64,000 nucleotides of DNA from JBMYTN01 sp049604415 (GTDB lineage Bacteria > Pseudomonadota > Alphaproteobacteria > Rhodospirillales > Rhodospirillaceae), in the NCBI GenBank assembly GCA_049604415.1, contig JBMYTN010000022.1:1-64000 (forward strand), in the 5' to 3' direction. The notes under the pieces were generated by a model. The model was not told the DNA's origin and made no database searches. It saw only the letters and a program-made list of their open reading frames with translations. Positions within the stretch are counted from its first letter, which is position 1. Each line of letters begins with the position of its first letter. Shown piece after piece: positions 35,587 to 43,383 of this stretch. A program made the position numbers and the translations under genes.

Positions 35587-37284
35587 TTAAGAAATCCCCG
35601 CCTCTTGGGCCTGCAGCAGCAGTTTGTCGAGCAAGTCGATCACCTCATGGGAGGCCACTTCGACCTGCTCCACAAAGCCGATGGCCCCATCCAGATCCCC
35701 TTGATGGAAGCATTCTGCGGCCTTGATGCCGTTTTCATGCACCCGAGCGTGGGGGGCCTCCAAAGCGCGATAGGCTGGCAGGGACTGATATTGCCTCGCC
35801 AGATCGCCGTAATACCATTTGCCCAGACGGCAATGGTGGTGGGAGCTGAGCTCCTCCGGCCGCAGGGCCTCGCGCCCGATCAACATGTCGGCCAAACGCT
35901 TTTTCCAGATCACATGGTCTGATTTGGCGATCCGGATGACCTTATGGGGCACGTCATGCTCGGCCAAGTCCTGGAGCTGCAGGCCAATCCGCTTTTCCAC
36001 CTTGTGCATGGACTCAACGACGGCATTGATTCCCTCCAATCGCTCCTTGGATTCAGCGGAGACCGCCGCGCAGCTTTGCGAGGCGTCCGACGCCGCGAGG
36101 GATTGTTCTTCCAGGATTTGCGAGACCTCGGTCATGCTGGAAGTGACTTGCTGGATTTCCGAGGAAATCTCGATCACCTTTTCCGCCACAGACGCAATGA
36201 TCTCGCTGCTCTCGCCCACGGCACCGCGCACCGAGGACATGCCGGAGGAAATCTCGGTCATGTCCGCGATCAGATTGCCAATGCGCTGGCGGATGTCTTC
36301 CGTGGCGCGGGCGGTTTGATTGGCCAGGGCTTTGACCTCATTGGCGACAACGGCAAAGCCCTTGCCCGCCTCGCCCGCCCGGGCAGCTTCAATGGTGGCG
36401 TTCAGCGCCAGAAGATTGGTCTGGGAGGCGATGTCCTCAATCGACCCGACGATCTCGCCGATCTTTTGCGATTCCGAGGCCAGCTTATCGACCTTCTCCG
36501 CCGCATCATTGACCTGCACCACGACGGTTTCATTGCGGCGGCTGGCTTCCCGCACCGCCTGCTCGCCACTTTCGGCCGCCACATTGGCCGAGGCCGCCTT
36601 GTCGCCGACCACATTGGCGGTTTCGCGCAGGTGATAGATCCGCGCCGCCACCGCATCCACCGCGCTGGTGGTGCCTTCCACATCTCGGTCGATTTGATTG
36701 GCGCTGGTGATCATCCGGGCGTTGGAGATCGCGGCCTCATTGATGGCAATGGACAGATCCACCGTGCCTTCCATCATCCGCTCGGAGAACGTGTTCGCCG
36801 CCCCCTCCTGGCTGATGGCCGCCGTGGACTCCGTATAGGCCGACAGGGCCAGCTCCATATCCATCAGGATGATCGCCCGCATGCCATTTTGCAGCGGGTA
36901 GCTGTTGCGCAAATGCCGGGGTCCCTTGCTGATCAGGGAGAACAGCCGCGCCATGACAAAATTATAGCCGCCGATATACCACATTGGCGTGACGCCCAGC
37001 CGGGCATGGACCCGGCCAATCTCGACGCAAAGCTGTAGGTAATGCTCGCTAAAATCACATTGGAACATTTCCTTCCAATGGGCGCGCTGCATCGCCTTGG
37101 CTTTTTCAATGGAGTCAGGCCGCGTGAAAAACGCCGCCCCTTCCGGATAGCCGCTGATCTTGCGGTAAAAGCCATCCAGGACGGCATCCAAATTCTTGTC
37201 GACGACGGGCCAAAAGGCTTTGACCGCAGAAATCGAGGTCGGGTCGAGCTCATACAAACTCATACGCAAGCTGTTGGCGTTCAT
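35587..37284 (-). CDS. Soluble globin-coupled chemoreceptor with C-terminal CZB zinc domain
   Basis: A 565-residue methyl-accepting chemotaxis protein without membrane helices. Residues 1-160 form a protoglobin domain like HemAT: IGRVHARLGVTPMWYIGGYN contains the proximal heme His (His93). The central part is a signalling coiled coil; its tip region is IGEIVGSIEDIASQTNLLALNATIEAARAGEAGKGFAVVANEVKALA (read as three blocks). The C-terminus is a CZB domain: DHVIWKKRLADML, SSHHHCRLGKWYYGD (Cys485) and HARVHENG supply the 3-His/1-Cys zinc site. It probably senses oxygen through heme and a second signal through zinc, such as a reactive chlorine or redox signal. No chemotaxis genes are adjacent. Confidence 0.95.
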   Translation of the reverse strand: MNANSLRMSLYELDPTSISAVKAFWPVVDKNLDAVLDGFYRKISGYPEGAAFFTRPDSIEKAKAMQRAHWKEMFQCDFSEHYLQLCVEIGRVHARLGVTPMWYIGGYNFVMARLFSLISKGPRHLRNSYPLQNGMRAIILMDMELALSAYTESTAAISQEGAANTFSERMMEGTVDLSIAINEAAISNARMITSANQIDRDVEGTTSAVDAVAARIYHLRETANVVGDKAASANVAAESGEQAVREASRRNETVVVQVNDAAEKVDKLASESQKIGEIVGSIEDIASQTNLLALNATIEAARAGEAGKGFAVVANEVKALANQTARATEDIRQRIGNLIADMTEISSGMSSVRGAVGESSEIIASVAEKVIEISSEIQQVTSSMTEVSQILEEQSLAASDASQSCAAVSAESKERLEGINAVVESMHKVEKRIGLQLQDLAEHDVPHKVIRIAKSDHVIWKKRLADMLIGREALRPEELSSHHHCRLGKWYYGDLARQYQSLPAYRALEAPHARVHENGIKAAECFHQGDLDGAIGFVEQVEVASHEVIDLLDKLLLQAQEAGIS

Positions 37285-37362
37285 GACGGTCCTCTCTCAA
37301 GCTGCGGTCTGACTCCCCGGCCACAATCACACTTATTGTTCTTTATTGCGCTGCCGCAAATA

Positions 37363-37390
37363 AGAGTAAAAAGTGTATGGCTATTGTCAA
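37363..37390 (-). promoter_or_regulatory. Candidate promoter of the globin-coupled chemoreceptor
   Basis: On the minus strand a consensus -35 TTGACA (37385-37390) is followed, after 16 bp, by TACTCT (37363-37368), a weak -10. The start would lie about 70 nt before the ATG. Confidence 0.4.
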
Positions 37391-37589
37391 GTTGAGAAAT
37401 CAATTAGAAATACTTTAATTCTTTGAAATTGCACAATAGTACTGAAACGCGCATTGAGGGCCGATTTCACTGCCAACAAAAGTTCTATTGATCCAGAACA
37501 AGACCCAGCCCTTCACCGATATTTAGGGCTCCGACATGAGCACCGAACTTTCTGGCTCTCGACGAACCGTCAGAAGGACCTTATACCAA

Positions 37590-37607
37590 CGGTCATAATT
37601 CTGTCAT
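37590..37607 (+). promoter_or_regulatory. PhoB (Pho) box upstream of the glycosyltransferase
   Basis: CGGTCATAATTCTGTCAT matches the Pho box consensus CTGTCATAWAWCTGTCAY at 16 of 18 positions, including both 7-bp half-sites in direct repeat with 11-bp periodicity. It lies 43 nt before the ATG. This suggests activation by PhoB under phosphate starvation. A good -10 at the expected distance was not seen. Confidence 0.6.
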
Positions 37608-37650
37608 GCGACCGAAACAGCGGTCGTGCGCGTTTGGTCCGGACCCTTTC

Positions 37651-38670
37651 ATGACCTCTTTGCTCATAGTCACCGATGCCTGGCTGCCCCAGGTCAATGG
37701 CGTTGTCCGATCCCTGGAATTCACCATGCGCGAGCTTGAAGCCATGGGGGTGCGGGTCGAGATCCTCTCGCCCAAAGACTTTGTCACCGTGCCCTGCCCG
37801 ACCTATCCGGAAATCCGGCTGTCACTGACCCATTGGGGCACCATCCGCAAACGCATCGCCGCCTATGACTGCGAGCATCTACACATCGCCACCGAAGGCC
37901 CGCTCGGCCTGCTGGCCAATGTGGTGGCGCGCCGGATTGGGCTGCCCTTCACCACCAGCTATCACACCCGCTTCCCGGAATATGTTCAGTCCCGCTGGCC
38001 GATCCCCGTGGGCTGGTTGCATGCCTGGTTCCGCCGGTTTCACAATTTCGGCGCTGGCTGCATGGTGGCCACCGACAGCCTGCATCAGGAGCTGAGCGGG
38101 CGTGGCTTCCGCAATTTGATGCGTTGGTCCCGGGGCGTGGATTCCGAGCTGTTTCGCCCCCGCGACCAGTCCGTGCTGCCTGCGGACTTGCCCCGTCCGA
38201 TCTTCATGAATGTCGGGCGGGTGGCCATCGAGAAAAACATCCGCGCCTTTCTCGATTTGGACCTGCCGGGGTCGAAAGTGGTGGTCGGCGACGGCCCGGA
38301 TCTGGCCGCCCTTAAGCGCGCTTACCCGTCGGTCACCTTCTGCGGTGGCCAATATGGGGAAGACCTCGCCAAGCATTTTGCCAGCGCCGATGTGTTTGTC
38401 TGCCCGTCACGCACGGAAACCTTCGGCCTTGTGCTGTTGGAAGCCCTGGCCTGCGGCGTGCCCGTCGCGGCCTATCCGGTGATGGGGCCGCGCGATGTGA
38501 TCGGGGACAGCGGCACCGGCGTGCTGTCCGAGGATCTGCAGCAAGCGGCCCTGGATGCGCTGGCCATTTCGCGCCAAGACTGCCGGGACTGGGCGCTGCG
38601 TTATAGCTGGGCCGAGTCCGCGCAACAGTTTCTCCGCAATGCCTTAGAGCCTCAGACGGCCAGTGGCTGA
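37651..38670 (+). CDS. GT4-family glycosyltransferase, SqdX/Agt-like
   Basis: A 339-residue GT-B glycosyltransferase. The N-terminus TDAWLPQVNGVVRSLEFTMREL is the typical opening of the SqdX/MgtA-like group that glycosylates lipids such as diacylglycerol. The middle has TSYHTRFPEYVQSRWP, and the donor-binding end has PSRTETFGLVLLEALACGVPVAAYPV with the E-x7-E pair. The ATG at 37651 is chosen because the frame upstream carries non-coding-like residues. A PhoB box upstream would fit phosphate-starvation glycolipid synthesis, which replaces phospholipids in several alphaproteobacteria; that function is inferred. Its 3' end overlaps the convergent radical SAM gene by 19 nt. Confidence 0.9.
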   Translation: MTSLLIVTDAWLPQVNGVVRSLEFTMRELEAMGVRVEILSPKDFVTVPCPTYPEIRLSLTHWGTIRKRIAAYDCEHLHIATEGPLGLLANVVARRIGLPFTTSYHTRFPEYVQSRWPIPVGWLHAWFRRFHNFGAGCMVATDSLHQELSGRGFRNLMRWSRGVDSELFRPRDQSVLPADLPRPIFMNVGRVAIEKNIRAFLDLDLPGSKVVVGDGPDLAALKRAYPSVTFCGGQYGEDLAKHFASADVFVCPSRTETFGLVLLEALACGVPVAAYPVMGPRDVIGDSGTGVLSEDLQQAALDALAISRQDCRDWALRYSWAESAQQFLRNALEPQTASG

Positions 38671-40169
38671 GCCCGGCCCTTCAACAGGGCCTCGGTCAAG
38701 CCACCATCGGGATCGGTGACCCGCAGCGGTTCAAAGCAGGTCTCGAATTCGGCGGGCAGCCATTTCTGTGGCCGGTAGGCCAAGCGCGGCGCATCGGTCA
38801 TGGCATTGTAGGTCAGCGGTGGTTCCTGCCAGGACTGGCGCATTTGCCGCAAGGACCCGACGGCAACCTGACCGCCAAAGCGCTGCAGGGGCCGGACAAA
38901 GGCAATCGCCGTCTGCTTCCACTCCAAATGCTTGCGCCAATGCCAGGCATGGCGCGCCGCATGGCGGGTCAAAGCCAGCTTGCGGCCCCGGAAGGTCAAC
39001 AGATCCCGGACAAAGGGCGCCACCACCTCCAGCGGTTCCTTCGGCCATTCGACAATCTTTTGCCCATCCAGATCGCTGAGCAGCACATTGGGCATCAGCT
39101 TGCCCGCCTGGGCCGAGGCGTCAAAATAAGGCGTGCCCAAAATCGGGATGGTCAGGGTCAACAGGCCCGGCAGCGGGATGGTCGGATCGGCCAACACGCT
39201 GTCCAATTGCCCGGCAACATCGGCCACGGTCTGCTGGGTGAAATCCGCGATCATGCCATAGTCAAAGGTCATGCCGTTTTCAGCACAGGTGCGGGTCAGG
39301 ACCCTGGGATCCGAGGTCGTGCTCTGCATCTTGTTGTAGGTTTTCAAAACCGCCGGATCGAGAGTTTCAACCCCGGAAAACAAGGCCTTACAGCCATTGC
39401 GAGCCATCAAAGCCACATTATCCGGGTTTTTGAACATATCGCCGGTGACCAGAGCCCCCCAGCCCTGGAACTTGCCCTTGCGCCATTGCTCCCCGATCAA
39501 TTCGACCCGGTGCTCAAAGCTTTTGCGGTTGTTGCCGTAGAAATTATTGTCCAGGACCATGACGGCAATGGAGCGCCCCATGGCGTCAAACTGACCGGCA
39601 ATCGATGCTTCGCTATGGGCCATATAGGCCCGGTTCTCTCCGGTCAGCGAACAAAAGGAGCAGGCAAAATTGCAGTTCTTGGTGGTTTCCAAATAGCCAA
39701 AGCCCATGCTCGGCTTGGCCAGATCGAACCGGGGCGCGGTCTGATCGGCCACACAATCGGGCGTGAACACCGCTTCGATCACCCCGGTGATGTCCTCCAC
39801 ATCGCCCTGGCAGACATAATCAAACACCTCGGCACAGAGCGCGGGCAGGGCCCGGGCAATGGGACCACCAATGGCCGTGACCACCTTGGGATTGGCCGCC
39901 CGGAAATAGGCGGAGAGCTGATGGGTGCGATCAAACATCGCCGTCAGACCGGTGAACACCACCAGATCTGGCCAGGCAAACAGGCTACCCTGCAGCAAAG
40001 CGCCGTTAAAAACCTCGTCCCAAACCCGGACCTCGACCAGATCCCGGTTAAAATAGCCCGCCAAATAAATCGGCGCGCCACCCCGGGGAATGAACCACCG
40101 GGTTGGGGTCGCACTCCGCCAGGGGTCGAAATAGGCGTTGACAATCAGGACCTTATGCTTGCCTTTCAA
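38652..40169 (-). CDS. Radical SAM protein with N-terminal B12-binding-like domain
   Basis: A 505-residue protein. The N-terminal about 130 residues look like a B12-binding Rossmann domain (HKVLIVNAYFD, DLVVFTGLTAMFDR, VVTAIGGPIARALP), but lack the D-x-H-x-x-G cobalamin-ligand motif. The radical SAM core follows: GYLETTKNCNFACSFCSLTGE with Cys166, Cys170 and Cys173 binding the 4Fe-4S cluster, then a (beta/alpha) barrel and about 120 residues of C-terminal extension. The substrate is unknown. The start codon is TTG, preceded by GGAG. It overlaps the end of the glycosyltransferase gene by 19 nt, tail to tail. Confidence 0.88.
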   Translation of the reverse strand: MKGKHKVLIVNAYFDPWRSATPTRWFIPRGGAPIYLAGYFNRDLVEVRVWDEVFNGALLQGSLFAWPDLVVFTGLTAMFDRTHQLSAYFRAANPKVVTAIGGPIARALPALCAEVFDYVCQGDVEDITGVIEAVFTPDCVADQTAPRFDLAKPSMGFGYLETTKNCNFACSFCSLTGENRAYMAHSEASIAGQFDAMGRSIAVMVLDNNFYGNNRKSFEHRVELIGEQWRKGKFQGWGALVTGDMFKNPDNVALMARNGCKALFSGVETLDPAVLKTYNKMQSTTSDPRVLTRTCAENGMTFDYGMIADFTQQTVADVAGQLDSVLADPTIPLPGLLTLTIPILGTPYFDASAQAGKLMPNVLLSDLDGQKIVEWPKEPLEVVAPFVRDLLTFRGRKLALTRHAARHAWHWRKHLEWKQTAIAFVRPLQRFGGQVAVGSLRQMRQSWQEPPLTYNAMTDAPRLAYRPQKWLPAEFETCFEPLRVTDPDGGLTEALLKGRAQPLAV

Positions 40170-40314
40170 GACCTGCTCCGTATTGTGTGCCCGCGTGGGA
40201 GACTGGGCAATGCATCGCCCGGTCGGATTTCCCTTTTGCCGATATGGGATCCTATCCTATCTGTGTGCAGACGCGTAACCAAGCCCGGCTGTTGGCCGGT
40301 GACGGAAAGATCCC

Positions 40315-41460
40315 ATGGAAGCCACTGAGCCCAGAACCCCCACAGACACGGCCAATCAGGTCACCCAGGAGCTCAGATCCCATCCGACGCTGCGCATTCT
40401 GGACAATGGCACCATCGATGCCATCGCCTCCATCGCCACCTGCGAAACCGTGCCCGCCGGGGAGATGATCATCCGGGAAGGCGATGACGGCACCGATTTC
40501 TTTTTGCTGATGACCGGCGAGGCCGGGGCGGTCCGGGAGTTTGAGGATGGCAGCGCGGTCACCCTAAACGCCATGCGCGCCGGGGATTGCTTTGGCGAGC
40601 TGACCTTTCTGGATGGCGGGCGACGGGCCGCCTCGGTGCGCGCAGAAACCGATTGCTCGGTGATCCGGATTACCGCCGCAGCGCTGCGCAGTTTGCCCAA
40701 TGCGCCAGCGGTCACCGGGGAGCTCAAAGGCGCTTTGGCCAGTGTCGCGGTCAGCCGGGTGCGGGCCATGAGCGATGAGATGCTCGACGGCCTGCGCAAA
40801 CAGCTTGAGATCAAAACGATCCAGAACCAGTTCGGTCAGTTTCTGATCTTCACCATTGCCATTTTCATGATTTCGACGGCGCTGTTCTATCTGGTCGCCG
40901 AAGACTACGTAAAAGACGTCTACGATCCGGGCTTTTCCTGGCAGGCGGTGTTGTTCCTGGCTGCTCCCTGCCTGTTGATTATCAAGCTGATGAAAATCCC
41001 GCTGGAGGATTTGGGCATCCGGCGTGAAGGGCTGTGGCGATCGCTTTATGAAAGCGTGGGGCTTTGCGTTCTGATCACCATCCCGGCCCTGATTTATCTG
41101 TTCGGCTTTAAGCCAGAGGCAACAGAAGGCGCCGCCTCCGCCATGCCGGGAGTGAAAGTCGACACCCTGTTCCTGGTGCAATATCTGCTGCACACCATCT
41201 TCCAGGAAGTCGGATCACGCGGCCTGCTGCAGGGCCTGTTTCAGAAATTCCTCAGCGATGAAAAGGGCCATAAGGCGATCCTGATCACCAGCTTGGTGTT
41301 CGCCTCCCTGCATCTGGCCTTCGGCATTGATGCGGTGATCATCACTTTCTTCGCCAGCATCGTTTTTGGCTACGTCTATCTGCGCCACAAAAACCTGATT
41401 GGGGTGACGGTGATGCATTACTGGCTGGGAGTCTTAGCGGCCTCGATGGTGGCGTTTTAG
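40315..41460 (+). CDS. Cyclic nucleotide-binding domain fused to a CPBP/CAAX-protease-like membrane domain
   Basis: A 381-residue fusion. Residues about 25-145 form a cNMP-binding domain with an intact phosphate-binding cassette, FGELTFLDGGRRAASV (Gly94-Glu95-Leu96 and Arg104). From about 175 come several hydrophobic helices, ending in a CPBP (Abi/CAAX protease) domain. CPBP motif 2 is FASLH (residues 329-333). Motif 1, normally Glu-Glu-x3-Arg, reads QEVGSR (297-302), and motif 3 reads HYWLG with Gly where Asn/Asp is usual. The protein could be a cAMP- or cGMP-regulated intramembrane protease or a non-catalytic relative. The ATG has GGAAAG upstream. Confidence in the domains is high, in the activity low. 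Confidence 0.88.
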   Translation: MEATEPRTPTDTANQVTQELRSHPTLRILDNGTIDAIASIATCETVPAGEMIIREGDDGTDFFLLMTGEAGAVREFEDGSAVTLNAMRAGDCFGELTFLDGGRRAASVRAETDCSVIRITAAALRSLPNAPAVTGELKGALASVAVSRVRAMSDEMLDGLRKQLEIKTIQNQFGQFLIFTIAIFMISTALFYLVAEDYVKDVYDPGFSWQAVLFLAAPCLLIIKLMKIPLEDLGIRREGLWRSLYESVGLCVLITIPALIYLFGFKPEATEGAASAMPGVKVDTLFLVQYLLHTIFQEVGSRGLLQGLFQKFLSDEKGHKAILITSLVFASLHLAFGIDAVIITFFASIVFGYVYLRHKNLIGVTVMHYWLGVLAASMVAF

Positions 41461-41465
41461 AGCGC

Positions 41466-42140
41466 TTAGGCCTCGCCCTGGAGAGCCTTCTGAGCATTGG
41501 CACCATAACCTTTGAACTTTTCCAAAATGCGCTTCATTTCCGCATCGGACAGGGTTTTCGGCTCGGCGATCTGTAGGCAGCGCCAATATTGCTCCGCCAG
41601 CTCTTCGACCTCGACCGCCAGCTTCAAGGCCGCAGTCAAATTCGGCCCGGTGGCGATCATGCCATGATGGGCCAGCAGGCAGGCCGAGCGGTCTTTCAGC
41701 GCCTTCAAAGCCGCTTTGGACAGCGCCTCGGTGCCGAAAGTGGCGTAGCTGGCGCAGCGGATGGTCTTCCCCCCGGCCACAGCCACCATGTAATGGAAGG
41801 GCGGGATATCCTTTTGCAAACAGGCCAGGGTGGTGCAAAACGGCGCATGGGTGTGGACCACCGCGCCAACCTCAGGCCGGGCGGCATACAGGTCCAAATG
41901 AAACCGCCATTCGCTGGATGGCTTGCGCGGGCCGGTCCACTCCCCCGGGGTGCCGAGCGTCATCACCGGCAAATGTTTCGCCGACAGCGTGGTGGCTGGC
42001 ATGCCCGACGGGGTGATCAGAAACCGATCCTCGTCCAGACGCACACTGACATTGCCCGCCGTGCCCTTGTTCAGCCCCAGGCTGGTCAATTGCAGGGCCG
42101 CGTCAATCAGATCATGGCGCAGGCGAATATCATTAAACAT
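41466..42140 (-). CDS. Class II (FucA-like) aldolase of the methylthioadenosine salvage cluster
   Basis: A 224-residue class II aldolase. It matches E. coli FucA in its active site pattern: SSEWRFH (Glu77), HTHAPFCTTLACLQ (His96 and His98), PPFHYMVAVAGG, YATFGTEALS and LAHHGMIATG (third metal His). In Rhodospirillum rubrum the same order mtnP-mtnA-ald2 makes a 'DHAP shunt': Ald2 splits 5-methylthioribulose-1-phosphate into dihydroxyacetone phosphate and 2-methylthioacetaldehyde. The FucA-like pattern favours that reaction over the MtnB dehydratase of the universal salvage pathway. The ATG at 42140 follows GGGAG; an in-frame GTG is 15 nt upstream. It ends 5 nt from the convergent cNMP-CPBP gene. 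Confidence 0.85.
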   Translation of the reverse strand: MFNDIRLRHDLIDAALQLTSLGLNKGTAGNVSVRLDEDRFLITPSGMPATTLSAKHLPVMTLGTPGEWTGPRKPSSEWRFHLDLYAARPEVGAVVHTHAPFCTTLACLQKDIPPFHYMVAVAGGKTIRCASYATFGTEALSKAALKALKDRSACLLAHHGMIATGPNLTAALKLAVEVEELAEQYWRCLQIAEPKTLSDAEMKRILEKFKGYGANAQKALQGEA

Positions 42141-42205
42141 GCCACACTCTCCCACCGCCCCGCACGCGCCGTGCCGGGCCTGAAACCAATCATTTTCTTT
42201 TAGAT

Positions 42206-43300
42206 TTAAGCCTTTTCCGGAAACAAAGCCGACAGGCCAGCCTCGGAGGCTTCAGACACCCCACGCTCGGTGATCAGGCCGGTCACCATCTTCGCCGGGG
42301 TGACATCGAAGGCATAATTGGCCGCATCGGAGCCATCCGGCGTGACCTGGACCCAGCCCAAGGATCCGTCTTCCAGCTTGCCCCAGAGATGGGTCAGCTC
42401 CCGGGCGTCACGCTGTTCAATGGGAATTTCGCTCAACCCATCCCGCACAGTCCAGTCGATGGTCGGGCCGGGCAGGCCAACATAAAACGGCACGCCATTG
42501 TCCTGGGCGGCCAAGGCCTTTAAATAGGTACCGATTTTGTTGCAGACATCGCCGGTCCGGGTAGTGCGGTCGGTGCCGACAATGCACAGATCGACCAGGC
42601 CATGCTGCATCAAATGGCCGCCGACATTGTCGGCAATGACCGTATGCGGCACCCCATGCTGGCCCAGCTCCCAGGCTGACAAGCTAGCACCTTGGTTCCG
42701 GGGCCGGGTCTCGTCCACCCAGACATGGACCGGCAGCCCCGCATCATGGGCCTTGTAGATCGGGGCCAGGGCCGTGCCCCAATCCACCGTCGCCAGCCAG
42801 CCCGCATTGCAATGGGTCAGCACATTGACCCGCTCCGGCTGGCCCTTGTCCTCCCAGATTTTGCGAATGATCGCCGCACCATGCTCGCCAATGCTTTCGC
42901 ACAGCGCCACATCCTCATCGGCAATCTCACCGGCCCGGCGATAGGCCGCCTCGGCCCGGCGCTCCGGCGGCAAATTGGTCAGAACCGCCTTTTGCTCTTC
43001 CAACGCCCAGCGCAGATTGACCGCCGTGGGCCGGGTGGCAAACAGGGTGTCATAGGCCGCTGCAAGATTGGCGTCGGAGGGATCCTCGACCATCGCCAGG
43101 GCCATGCCATAGGCCGCCGTCGCCCCGATCAGCGGCGCACCGCGCACCAGCATGTCTTTGATCGCCCGGGCGGCATCGGCCATAGAGGTCAGTTGTGCCA
43201 CCTCGAAGGCATGGGGCAGGCGGGTCTGGTCAATGATCTCCACAGTGCGGCCATCGGCGGCCAGCCAGATGGTGCGGGTGTGGGTTCCCTGTACCTTCAT
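42206..43300 (-). CDS. mtnA: S-methyl-5-thioribose-1-phosphate isomerase
   Basis: A 364-residue enzyme that converts methylthioribose-1-phosphate to methylthioribulose-1-phosphate. It shows the family landmarks: MLVRGAPLIGATAAYGMALAM, the catalytic Cys in VLTHCNAGWLATVDWGTAL, VWVDETRPRNQGASLSAWEL, and the catalytic Asp in DLCIVGTDRTTRTGDVCNKIGTYLKALAA. Length is normal. It sits between mtnP (83 nt upstream) and the aldolase (65 nt downstream), forming a salvage operon. Confidence 0.96.
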   Translation of the reverse strand: MKVQGTHTRTIWLAADGRTVEIIDQTRLPHAFEVAQLTSMADAARAIKDMLVRGAPLIGATAAYGMALAMVEDPSDANLAAAYDTLFATRPTAVNLRWALEEQKAVLTNLPPERRAEAAYRRAGEIADEDVALCESIGEHGAAIIRKIWEDKGQPERVNVLTHCNAGWLATVDWGTALAPIYKAHDAGLPVHVWVDETRPRNQGASLSAWELGQHGVPHTVIADNVGGHLMQHGLVDLCIVGTDRTTRTGDVCNKIGTYLKALAAQDNGVPFYVGLPGPTIDWTVRDGLSEIPIEQRDARELTHLWGKLEDGSLGWVQVTPDGSDAANYAFDVTPAKMVTGLITERGVSEASEAGLSALFPEKA

Positions 43301-43383
43301 GATGGATCCTTTCGCGACAGGCGGTCGGCGCGGGGCAGCGGATACTGTCTTTGGGCTTTCGGATAAACGGGAAACCTGGCGCT

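Larger units (their letters stand above)
37285..37650. other. Intergenic region between divergent chemoreceptor and glycosyltransferase genes
   Basis: A gap of 366 bp, unusually AT-rich in its left half. It carries a possible leftward promoter for the chemoreceptor (minus strand TTGACA at 37385-37390 and TACTCT at 37363-37368, 16-bp spacing) and a PhoB box on the right side, both listed separately. No small gene is convincing. Confidence 0.6.
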
